Part shown: in pieces, positions 35,965-43,483 of the stretch
How positions within the stretch are numbered: position 1 is the stretch's first letter
How the letters are laid out: each line of letters opens with the position of its first letter
Source: CAYMRL01 sp964398985
Lineage (GTDB): Bacteria; Deinococcota; Deinococci; Deinococcales; Trueperaceae
Direction of reading: 5' to 3'
NCBI GenBank assembly: GCA_964398985.1
Contig: CAYNOS010000003.1
Coordinates: 43,614-107,613, forward strand
Length of the DNA stretch: 64,000 nt
Notes under the pieces: model-generated
Seen by the model: only the letters and a program-made list of their open reading frames with translations
Told to the model about the DNA's origin: nothing
Databases searched by the model: none
Translations under genes and position numbers: made by a program

Positions 35965-38058
35965 GTGAGGTCCCTGGCCCGCCGCGCGTTGGCCCTGTTG
36001 GCGCTGGGCGCGCTACCGACCGCGTGGGCGCAGTGCGAGAGGGCGCCGACCACCTCCGAGGTCACGCTCCCCGGCTTCGTCGCCGCCTACTACCAGAACT
36101 TCCGCTCCGACAGCGCCAACGACCTCGTCGACTTCTACGGAGGCGTGTGCGTCACCGCCGTCGGCGGCGAGTGGACGCTCTTGGCCGACAGCGTCCGCGT
36201 CACCGACATCAGCGGGGCGGTGGGCCTCAGCGCCCCCAACGCGACCTTCATCTACGGCGCCTGGCGCGTCTTCGCGCGCCGCATGGTCGCCGACCAGGAC
36301 AGCCTGCGCCTGAGCGACGCCGCGGTGGAAGGCCCTTCCGTCGCCGGACGGTCCGAGTTCGTGACGCTGGACCTCAAGACCGGCATCATCGACATGGTCG
36401 ACCTCGAGCTCGAGAGCGCCGCGTTCGTCGTGCGCGGCGACGGCGCCGTGCTGCGCGGCGAGACCCTGAGTGTCAGCGGGGCGATCGTGACCACCTGCAT
36501 CGACGTCGAGCGCCCCGCCTATCAGATCGAAGGCCTCAGCGCCGCCGTGAACCTGGAGTCCCGCAGCGTCGAGCTCACGGGCGGCCATCTCACGCTCGGC
36601 TCGCTCCGCATCCCGCTGCGCGAGACGCTGGTGTTGAGCGAGGAGAGCCTCGCCACCTTCGAGTTGCCGGTCAAGGTCCAGTTCATCAGCGACCGCCCGC
36701 TGCCCAGGCCCGGAGCCGGCCTCGGCATCCGCATGGTCGGGATCCCGGTGCGCTCGGGCGTGACGCTCGACATCGGCGCGACCGGCATCGACACCGAGCA
36801 CGAGACCGGCGCCGTGTTCCTCCTCAACGCCGTCAGCGAGGTCACGGGCGCAATCGTCACCGCCACCACCGGCCTCGAGGCGGGCCGGCCATACCTCGAC
36901 TTCGGAGTCAGCAAGCCGCTGGCCCCCGGCCTGACGCTCGGCCTCGACATCTTCAGCGGCGCGCCGCCGGCCCGCGACACGCGTCACGAGGGCGTGCTGT
37001 CCTTGGCCTACACGCACTCGATCACGCTGGCCGACACGCGACCGACGGCCCAACGCTCCAGCCTCTCTCTGAGCCTCGGAGCCCACGCCGCCGCCACGGT
37101 GTTGGCGCCGGCGGCGGCCCCGACCTTCCCCGCGGTCGCCGGCGCCCGCCTGGGCGGCTTTGCTTCCGCCGCCCTGGGCAGCGGCCGCACCGCGCTCGGG
37201 ACCTTCGGCTTGACGGTGCGCCTGGACGGCTCGCACTACCCACAGCAGGCCGTGCAGCAGTGGGGCGTGCGCCTACTGCCGAGCTGGCGCCTCGCCCGAG
37301 GCCCGCTGAGCGTGTCTTTGAGTCACGACGCGCGCTTCACGAACGCAGCCTCGCCGTTCGGGGTGGAAGTGGACCGGCTGCTTCCGAGGCAGCGCACCGA
37401 CGCCGTGGCGCGCGTCGCCGGCGAGCTGTGGCGCGGGCCCGACACACGCCTGCGCGCGCTGGGAGGCACCGAGTTCACGGTCGTGCCCGGGAGGTCGCTG
37501 TCCGGCTTCGTCCAGCTGCGGGCCGTGCACGAGCTGATCAGCGAGCCTGGCGAGCCGGCCGGCTTCCGGTCCCTGCGCGCCGGCGCCGGGCTCACCTACC
37601 GCGCGTCCCCTTGGGAGCTGGCGGCCTCGGCTGCGGTGGAGACCGCGGGCCTCATCGACCCGCCGTCGGGCCGCGACGCGTTCGCGCAGTTCAGCGTCAC
37701 CGCCTCCCGCTCCGACTGGCCGGTCCTCAACCGCCGCGCCGAGGTGGCCAACGTCCCGCACATGAACGTAGAGCTCGGCGTCAACTCGGTCTTCGGCCTG
37801 GTCGAGGAGACCGGGCTGCGCAGCCTGGAGGTGCGCGCGGCGGTGCCGTTCGCGTACTCGACGGTCGAGCTGCGGCCCTTCCTGGCGTTCGACTTCGCGC
37901 CCTCGATCGCCGACGGCCTGTGGCCCGAGTGGTCGGCTCACGGGCTCGACCTCACCTTCATCACCTGCTGCGGCTCGTTCACGGTCGGCTACCTGAACGA
38001 CCGCGGCCAATGGTCGGCGTCCATGTCGGTCGACCTCGAGCGCCGTCCCGTCCGCTGA
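35965..38058 (+). CDS. LptD-like outer-membrane protein
   Basis: A 697-aa exported protein with a signal peptide (SLARRALALLALGALPTAWA). The N-terminal third (about 20-260) repeats OstA-type strands (NATFIYGAWRVFARRM; RGETLSVSGAIVTTCIDV). The remainder is alternating amphipathic strands suggesting an outer-membrane beta-barrel that ends in a charged tail (MSVDLERRPVR, not a terminal Phe). A Cys pair in FITCCGSFTV near the C-terminus recalls the Cys-containing end of LptD, but the N-terminal Cys pattern differs. It begins 14 bp after the LptA-like gene. Deinococcota lack canonical lipopolysaccharide, so a modified envelope lipid may be the cargo; this is inference. Confidence 0.65.
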   Translation: MRSLARRALALLALGALPTAWAQCERAPTTSEVTLPGFVAAYYQNFRSDSANDLVDFYGGVCVTAVGGEWTLLADSVRVTDISGAVGLSAPNATFIYGAWRVFARRMVADQDSLRLSDAAVEGPSVAGRSEFVTLDLKTGIIDMVDLELESAAFVVRGDGAVLRGETLSVSGAIVTTCIDVERPAYQIEGLSAAVNLESRSVELTGGHLTLGSLRIPLRETLVLSEESLATFELPVKVQFISDRPLPRPGAGLGIRMVGIPVRSGVTLDIGATGIDTEHETGAVFLLNAVSEVTGAIVTATTGLEAGRPYLDFGVSKPLAPGLTLGLDIFSGAPPARDTRHEGVLSLAYTHSITLADTRPTAQRSSLSLSLGAHAAATVLAPAAAPTFPAVAGARLGGFASAALGSGRTALGTFGLTVRLDGSHYPQQAVQQWGVRLLPSWRLARGPLSVSLSHDARFTNAASPFGVEVDRLLPRQRTDAVARVAGELWRGPDTRLRALGGTEFTVVPGRSLSGFVQLRAVHELISEPGEPAGFRSLRAGAGLTYRASPWELAASAAVETAGLIDPPSGRDAFAQFSVTASRSDWPVLNRRAEVANVPHMNVELGVNSVFGLVEETGLRSLEVRAAVPFAYSTVELRPFLAFDFAPSIADGLWPEWSAHGLDLTFITCCGSFTVGYLNDRGQWSASMSVDLERRPVR

Positions 38059-38066
38059 GCGGCTCC

Positions 38067-38220
38067 TGCCTTGGGAGGGGTGGGGGTGTCTTTTGCGACG
38101 TCCGCCGCCCGGCGCAATCAGTTGCGTGTGCACGCACAATTGCGTGGGTACGCAACTGGTTGCGTGGAGTGGAGTGGGCCTCCGGAGAGACCCTTGCCTC
38201 GCCGCCCGGGCAACGGCCGG
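38067..38220 (+). repeat. Dispersed intergenic repeat, copy 1
   Basis: This 154-bp block between the LptD- and LptF/G-like genes matches 59949-60094 in reverse orientation. Its core is a nested hairpin: CAGTTGCGT (38119-38127) pairs with ACGCAACTG (38150-38158), and CACGCA/TGCGTG form an inner 6-bp stem with a CAAT loop. The left edge (TGCCTTGGGAGGGGTGGGG) and right edge (GAGAGACCC) are also shared with copy 2. No transposase or target duplication was identified. Confidence 0.85.
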
Positions 38221-38302
38221 CCGCCCGTAGGCACGAGCCTGCGTATCATGTCGGGGCCTGACCTGAGGCCGAGGAACGGGAGCTTGACGGAGACTTGAAG
38301 CC

Positions 38303-39424
38303 TTGACCAACATCGACCGCTACTTGCTGCGCGAGGGGCTGCCGCCGTTCCTGTTCGGCCTCGTCCTGTACGCCGGACTGGCGGTGGTGAGCACCACGGT
38401 TCCGCGGTTGCAGTGGATCGTGGGGACGCCGATCGTGGACCTGATCAAGTGGCTCGCGCTGCAGCTCCCGCAGGCGATGGTGCAGACGATGCCCATCGCG
38501 CTGGTGCTGGCGGTGCTGATCGCTTTCGGTCGCCTCGCCAGCGAGCACGAGCTCCTCGCCATGCAGGCCGGTGGCGTGTCGCTGCGGCGCGTGGCGCTGG
38601 TGTTCGTCGCGTTGGGCGCGCTGTGCGCGGCGATGGTGTTGGCCCTCAACCAGTGGGTGCTGCCGACCACCAACGCCAAGGTGTCCGAGCTCTACTGGCA
38701 GCTCACCACGGGGCGCTCCGGCCTGTTCCGGTTGGCGCGGCAGAACCTCGCCATCGACGACTTCATGCTGCACTTCGACGCCACCGCCAGCGGCGGCAAC
38801 GCGATGAGCGGCGTGCGTATCGAACGCTGGGAGGGTGAGGTGCTGACGCTGCTGCGCGCCGAGTCCGCCGCGTTCGACGGCACCGACCTGGTCCTGACCA
38901 ACTACCGCATCGACGCACTCGATCTGGCGGCGCTGGACTCGCCGGTCACCGACCCAACCCTCGCCCTCGCCAACCTCATCCGCGTGCGCAACGTGCCGAC
39001 CGGCGCGGACGCCACGCTGACGGTCACGACCTCGTACAGCCAGGAGGACCTGATCTCGCGCTTCTCCGGCGGCGGGTTCGAGGACAGCCGCTCCATCACC
39101 GACCTCAGGCGCGACGCAGACAACGCTTTCGCGTCCGCTGACGAGCGCAGGCAGGCCGCAGTGCTGATGCAGCGCAAGCTCTCCGAGCCGTTCACCAACC
39201 TCGCGCTGCTGCTGGTGGCGGTGCCGCTGAGCCTGGCGTTCGCGCGGTCGCGGGGCGTGGCGTTCGGCATCAGCCTGGTGGTGACGCTGGTCTGGTACCT
39301 CTTCTACACGTTCGGGCAGCTGTTCGCTCAGACCGGCGCGTTGCCGGTGTGGCTGGGAGCCTGGGGCGGCAACCTGTTGTTCGCGGGGCTGGGGCTGCTG
39401 TTGTTGGCGCGCAGGACGCGCTAG
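38303..39424 (+). CDS. LptF/LptG-family permease
   Basis: A 373-aa inner-membrane protein of the YjgP/YjgQ family. It has three N-terminal helices (beginning LREGLPPFLFGLVLYAGLAVV, with IALVLAVLIAFGRLASEHELLAMQAGGVS, a typical LptF/G loop), a periplasmic beta-rich domain (about 130-260), and three C-terminal helices. LptF/G work with the LptB ATPase to extract lipid for transport. Only one such permease is seen here and no lptB is in the window. The start is TTG 38303, preceded by GGAG about 10 nt upstream; a TATCAT -10 box lies at 38244-38249, at the end of the repeat element. Confidence 0.88.
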   Translation: MTNIDRYLLREGLPPFLFGLVLYAGLAVVSTTVPRLQWIVGTPIVDLIKWLALQLPQAMVQTMPIALVLAVLIAFGRLASEHELLAMQAGGVSLRRVALVFVALGALCAAMVLALNQWVLPTTNAKVSELYWQLTTGRSGLFRLARQNLAIDDFMLHFDATASGGNAMSGVRIERWEGEVLTLLRAESAAFDGTDLVLTNYRIDALDLAALDSPVTDPTLALANLIRVRNVPTGADATLTVTTSYSQEDLISRFSGGGFEDSRSITDLRRDADNAFASADERRQAAVLMQRKLSEPFTNLALLLVAVPLSLAFARSRGVAFGISLVVTLVWYLFYTFGQLFAQTGALPVWLGAWGGNLLFAGLGLLLLARRTR

Positions 39425-39427
39425 GGC

Positions 39428-40081
39428 TCACTCGGCCTGGTAGCAGTGCCGGCGGAACCACGCGACCAGCGGTTCGACGTCGCCCAGCGCACGCGCGACC
39501 TCGTCGAAGACTGCGTCGGTGTGGAACCAGTCGGCGGGAGGGAAGTGCTTCGAGGCGTAGAGACCCTTGCGCCTCAGTAGCTCGGCGCGGGGGTGATCGG
39601 CGGGGAAGCCGTTGGGCACGCGCTTGAGCTGCTCGCCCTCGATCGCGTAGCCGGCGGCGGCCAGCACTTCGACGACCCGCGCCAACTCGGGGCCGACCAC
39701 CTCGTCGGCGACCGCGCGTCGGTACACCGGCAGCGCCGCCGGCGGCAGCTGGTACGCGCCGCCGCCCACGAACAACCCGGAGAGGTCGAGGTGCACGTAG
39801 CGCCCGCCGATCGCAGAGGGCCCGCGGCCGCCGAACGAGAACGCCACGTGCACCTTGTAGGGGCGCTTATCGTGGCTGAAGCGCAGGTCGCGGTAGGGGC
39901 GGTAGAAGTGCGGCGGGCCGAAGACGCCCTCGAGCGCGCCGGCCAACGCCTCCATGGGAGCGCGGACGCGTTGAAGGTAGCGCTGCTTGTTGGCTTCCCA
40001 GAAGGCCTTGTCGTTGTTCACCTTGAGCTCGGTGAAGAACGCAGCCCAGTCCGGGTCGAAGCCGTGGAAGTCCGCCGCCAT
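39428..40081 (-). CDS. DUF2461 family protein
   Basis: A 217-aa protein of the DUF2461 family (TIGR02453-like). Family features visible are FFTELKVNNDKAFWEANKQRY near the N-terminus, then FRPYRDLRFSHDKRPYKVH-type text (here FYRPYRDLRFSHDKRPY) and GGRYVHLDLSGLFVGGGAY in the middle. The function of this family is not established. ATG 40081 was chosen over an upstream start at 40114 because DFHGFDPDWAAFF is the normal beginning and a TATGCT box stands 6 nt before it. It is convergent with lptF/G (3 bp apart) and divergent from rel. Confidence 0.88.
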   Translation of the reverse strand: MAADFHGFDPDWAAFFTELKVNNDKAFWEANKQRYLQRVRAPMEALAGALEGVFGPPHFYRPYRDLRFSHDKRPYKVHVAFSFGGRGPSAIGGRYVHLDLSGLFVGGGAYQLPPAALPVYRRAVADEVVGPELARVVEVLAAAGYAIEGEQLKRVPNGFPADHPRAELLRRKGLYASKHFPPADWFHTDAVFDEVARALGDVEPLVAWFRRHCYQAE

Positions 40082-40087
40082 GCCCGA

Positions 40088-40093
40088 AGCATA
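40088..40093 (-). promoter_or_regulatory. Predicted -10 box for the DUF2461 gene
   Basis: Read on the minus strand, TATGCT lies 6 nt before ATG 40081 with no Shine-Dalgarno between, the pattern expected for a leaderless transcript. Confidence 0.45.
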
Positions 40094-40137
40094 CCCAGCC
40101 CGGGAAAACCCCATGCGGATGGTAAAATGCGCGCCTG

Positions 40138-42345
40138 ATGTCGGTCGAGGTCCCAGCCCAGATGCCCGCGAGCCTGCTCGCGGCGACCTCGTACCTCAAG
40201 CCGGCGGCGCAAGCCCAACTGGCGAAGGCGTACGCGTTCGCCGAGCGGGCGCACAGCGGCATGCTGCGCCGCTCGGGCGAGCCGTTCATCACCCACCCGG
40301 TGGCGGTCACCGAGCTTCTCGCCGAGATGCGCTTGGACCTCAACGCGCTCAAGGCCGGCCTGCTGCACGACACCGTCGAGGACACCGCCGTCACGTTCGA
40401 GGAGGTCGAGGCCGAGTTCGGCACCACCGTCAGGCGCATCGTCGAGGGCGAGACGAAGATCAGCAAGCTCGCGGTGCGCGTCTACGAGGACGAGCAGGCC
40501 GAGAACCTCAGGCAGATGCTCCTCGCCATGGTCGGCGACGTGCGCATCATCCTCGTCAAGCTCGCCGACCGGCTCCACAACATGCGCACGCTGCAGGCGA
40601 TGCCGCCGCACAAGCAGCTGCGCATCTCCGAGGAGACGCTCGAGATCTTCGCGCCGCTCGCGCACCGGCTCGGGATCAACCACATCAAGAACGAGCTCGA
40701 GGACCTCGCGTTCCGCTACCTCGAGCCGCAGCGCTACCACCAGCTGGAGCGCCAGGTGCGCATGCGCCACGCCGAGCGCGAGGCGTACGTCAAGCAGAGC
40801 ATCGAGTTGCTCGCCGGCCGCCTCAAGTCAGAGGGACTGCGCTTCGAGCTCTCCGGCCGCAGCAAGCACCTCTACAGCATCCACCGCAAGATGCAGCGCG
40901 ACAACCGCAACCTCGACCAGATCTTCGACCTGATGGCGATCCGCGCCATCCTGCATCCCGATATGAGCGGCGGCAACATGGCCCCCGAAGACGCCGAGAA
41001 GGCCGTGTGTTACCGCGCGCTGGGCATCGTGCACAGTCTCTGGACGCCGATCCCCGGACGCTTCAAGGACTACGTCGCGGTGCCCAAACCCAACGGTTAT
41101 CAGAGCCTGCACACCACCGTCATCGGCCTGGCCGGCCAGCCGATCGAGGTGCAGATCCGCACCAGCGCCATGCACGAGGTGGCGGAGTTCGGGGTCGCCG
41201 CGCACTGGGCCTACAAGGACGGCGTCGAGGACTCGATCGACGTCCAGAAGCGCCTCGACTGGATGAAGCAACTGCTCGAGGTCGACACTAGCTACGACGA
41301 CGCCGAGGGCTTCGTCGACGCGGTCAAGACCGACTACCTCAGCGAGCGCGTGCTGGTGTTCACGCCCGCCGGCGACGTCGTCAACCTGCCGCGCGGCTCG
41401 ACGCCGATCGACTTCGCCTACCAGGTCCACACCGAGGTGGGGCACAGGACCATCGGCGCGCGCGTCAACGGCGAGATCGTCCCGCTCAGCCACGAGCTGA
41501 CCACCGGCGACCGCGTCGAGATCCTCACCAACCGCTCCAGCCAGTACGGCCCCAGCCAGGATTGGCTCAACCTCGTCGTCACGCGCGGCGCCAAGCAGAA
41601 GATCAGGCATTACTTCAGGGCGCACGAGCGCCAGGTGCAGCTCGACGGCGGCAAGCGGCTGCTGGAGCGCGCGCTCAGGCGCCGCGGCCTGCCGGTGGCG
41701 CCCAACATGACGCGCTCGAAACTCGACGAGGCCGCTCGCAAGCTCATCAACTCGGCTGCGGGCGAGGAGCTGCTGCTGGCGCTCGACGCCCAGCGGCTGT
41801 CGCCGCGCGCGGTCGTCGAGTTCCTGGTGCCCGAGATCGTGCAGGACCGCCGGCCGCAGCAACCTCAGGAGGGTCCCAAGAAGAGCGTCTCCGGCGTCTT
41901 CGTCGACGGCCTGGACGCCCCCGCGAACCTGGCGCGCTGCTGCAGCCCGGTGAGGGGAGACGACGTCATCGGCTACGTCACCCGCGGCCGCGGCATCTCG
42001 GTCCACCGCATCGACTGCCCCAACGTCAAGCACCTGATGACGACGGAAGCCGACCGCTTCGTCAACGTCACCTGGGACGCGCCCGCCGGCGAGGTGTTCC
42101 CGGTCGACTTCGAGGTCATCGCCATCGACCGGCCCGGCCTGCTGAAGGACGTGCTCGACATCATCGCGGCCATGAACAAGAGCGCCACGCGCGTCGCTGC
42201 CGACGTTCGTGACGCTCAGAGCGCGCGGATCATGTTCCGGGTCGACGTCAAGGACCTGAGCGAGATCGAGTTCATCAAGGACAACGTCGCTCGCATCGCG
42301 GACGTGACGCGCGTCTACCGGTCACGGCCGGGCCTCAAGGCCTAG
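40138..42345 (+). CDS. rel: (p)ppGpp synthetase/hydrolase, RelA/SpoT family
   Basis: Controls the stringent-response alarmone. The 735-aa protein has the HD hydrolase domain (HPVAVTELLAEM, LLHDTVEDT, KLADRLHNMRTL), the synthetase domain (GRFKDYVAVPKPNGYQSLHTTV), a TGS domain (about 395-455), and C-terminal regulatory domains including a conserved Cys pair (NLARCCSPVRGDDVIGYVTRGRGISVHR) and an ACT domain. All hydrolase motifs are present, so it is bifunctional like Rel of single-enzyme bacteria. ATG 40138 lies 9 nt after a TAAAAT box, so the mRNA leader is nearly absent. Confidence 0.96.
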   Translation: MSVEVPAQMPASLLAATSYLKPAAQAQLAKAYAFAERAHSGMLRRSGEPFITHPVAVTELLAEMRLDLNALKAGLLHDTVEDTAVTFEEVEAEFGTTVRRIVEGETKISKLAVRVYEDEQAENLRQMLLAMVGDVRIILVKLADRLHNMRTLQAMPPHKQLRISEETLEIFAPLAHRLGINHIKNELEDLAFRYLEPQRYHQLERQVRMRHAEREAYVKQSIELLAGRLKSEGLRFELSGRSKHLYSIHRKMQRDNRNLDQIFDLMAIRAILHPDMSGGNMAPEDAEKAVCYRALGIVHSLWTPIPGRFKDYVAVPKPNGYQSLHTTVIGLAGQPIEVQIRTSAMHEVAEFGVAAHWAYKDGVEDSIDVQKRLDWMKQLLEVDTSYDDAEGFVDAVKTDYLSERVLVFTPAGDVVNLPRGSTPIDFAYQVHTEVGHRTIGARVNGEIVPLSHELTTGDRVEILTNRSSQYGPSQDWLNLVVTRGAKQKIRHYFRAHERQVQLDGGKRLLERALRRRGLPVAPNMTRSKLDEAARKLINSAAGEELLLALDAQRLSPRAVVEFLVPEIVQDRRPQQPQEGPKKSVSGVFVDGLDAPANLARCCSPVRGDDVIGYVTRGRGISVHRIDCPNVKHLMTTEADRFVNVTWDAPAGEVFPVDFEVIAIDRPGLLKDVLDIIAAMNKSATRVAADVRDAQSARIMFRVDVKDLSEIEFIKDNVARIADVTRVYRSRPGLKA

Positions 42346-42370
42346 TCGGCAACCGCCGCGGTCCGGCAGG

Positions 42371-42787
42371 CTACCTGACCGTCAGCAAGAACACCATCTC
42401 GTCGGTCAACCCTCGGTCATCGCGAGCGGTGACCGTGATGAACGTGTCGCCGGTCATGCCGGCGGCCGGGACGGCGACCAGCGAGCGCGCCGCGCCGTTG
42501 GCGGTGATGGCGATCCGGTCGTTGGCGACCAGGCGCTGGTTGCTGGAGGTGGCCGTCACCACCACGGCGCCCGGGTTCTCATCCTGGACCTCGAAGTGGA
42601 GCGTGAAGTTGGCGTTGACGTCGACCACTTGATTGGCGACCCGCGGGAGCACGGGAGCCTCGTTCGGGGCAATGAGCGACCCGGTGCCAGGGATCTCGAT
42701 GACGCAAGCGCTGAGCGCCAGGACCAGGCCGAGAGCGGCGGCCAATAGGCCGAAGTTGCGGCGGGTGAAGCTGGGAAGCGAGTTCAT
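42371..42787 (-). CDS. Small lipoprotein with one immunoglobulin-like domain
   Basis: A 138-aa lipoprotein. The signal peptide ends in the lipobox LSAC, so the protein is probably lipidated at that Cys. The mature part is about 110 residues of beta-strands (VANQVVDVNANFTLHFEVQDENPGAVVVTATSS, then AGMTGDTFITVTARDDRGLTDEMVFLLTV) of the cadherin- or Ig-like kind. The domain resembles the N-terminal domain of the FG-GAP lipoprotein at 43484-44983. GGAGG is upstream of the ATG. Function unknown; an envelope or surface role is likely. Confidence 0.82.
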   Translation of the reverse strand: MNSLPSFTRRNFGLLAAALGLVLALSACVIEIPGTGSLIAPNEAPVLPRVANQVVDVNANFTLHFEVQDENPGAVVVTATSSNQRLVANDRIAITANGAARSLVAVPAAGMTGDTFITVTARDDRGLTDEMVFLLTVR

Positions 42788-42916
42788 GATGACCTCCGGT
42801 GGCGGCGGGCTCTGGAGCCCGCATGTCTCTCATGATAGGGGCGGCGGTCGTGAGAACTTGTCGTCGACACCGCTTCCTCCGCGGAGTCGCCGGTGCGTGG
42901 GACCGGCGGCGAAGGT

Positions 42917-42922
42917 TACGAT
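42917..42922 (+). promoter_or_regulatory. Predicted -10 box for the tyrosine phosphatase gene
   Basis: TACGAT lies 7 nt before GTG 42930, with no Shine-Dalgarno between, consistent with a leaderless transcript. Confidence 0.4.
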
Positions 42923-42929
42923 TGCCCGA

Positions 42930-43475
42930 GTGCCCGGCTCACCAGACACCCGACAGGCGGCCGCAACGAAGCATGTGGCGAGGCAGGTTTCGGTCCTCTT
43001 CGTGTGCACCGGCAACATCTGCCGCTCGCCCACGGCCGAGGGCGTGTTCCGCAAGCTCGTCGCGGACGCCGGCTTGGCGGAGCGCGTGCAGATCGACTCG
43101 GCGGGCACGCACGCCTATCACGTGGGCGAGGCGCCCACGCTGCAAGCGCAGCACACCGCCGCCGCACACGGCTTCAGCCTGGCGGGTCTGCGTGCCCGCG
43201 TCCTGACGCCCGAGGACTGCCTCCACTACGATCGTCTGCTGGTAATGGACCGCGGCCACCTCAACCGCGTGACGCGCATGTGCGCCGCCACCCAGCCGGG
43301 CAAGGTGCGGCTGTTCATGGAGTACGCGCCTCAGCGGCGCGAACGCGAGGTGCCCGACCCCTACGGAGGCACCGGCTCGGACTACGAGTACGTGTTCGGG
43401 CTGATCCACGACGCGGCGCGCGGGTTGCTGGCGGACGTCGAGGAGAGCCTCGACTTGCGCAGCGACGTCATCTAG
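42930..43475 (+). CDS. Low-molecular-weight protein-tyrosine phosphatase
   Basis: A 181-aa phosphatase of the LMW-PTP/arsenate-reductase-like fold. The phosphate-binding loop VCTGNICRSPTAEG has the C-x5-R motif with nucleophile Cys, and the general-acid Asp is in VPDPYGG. Substrates are probably phosphotyrosine proteins; some members regulate envelope polysaccharide. GTG 42930 is chosen because a TACGAT box precedes it; GTG 42975 is an alternative start that would shorten the tail before the first strand. Confidence 0.93.
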   Translation: MPGSPDTRQAAATKHVARQVSVLFVCTGNICRSPTAEGVFRKLVADAGLAERVQIDSAGTHAYHVGEAPTLQAQHTAAAHGFSLAGLRARVLTPEDCLHYDRLLVMDRGHLNRVTRMCAATQPGKVRLFMEYAPQRREREVPDPYGGTGSDYEYVFGLIHDAARGLLADVEESLDLRSDVI

Positions 43476-43483
43476 AGCGGCGT

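Noticed and set aside
38248..38298. A 16-codon upstream ORF before lptF/G
   Set aside because: Its ATG overlaps the predicted -10 box TATCAT, so it would not be on the transcript.
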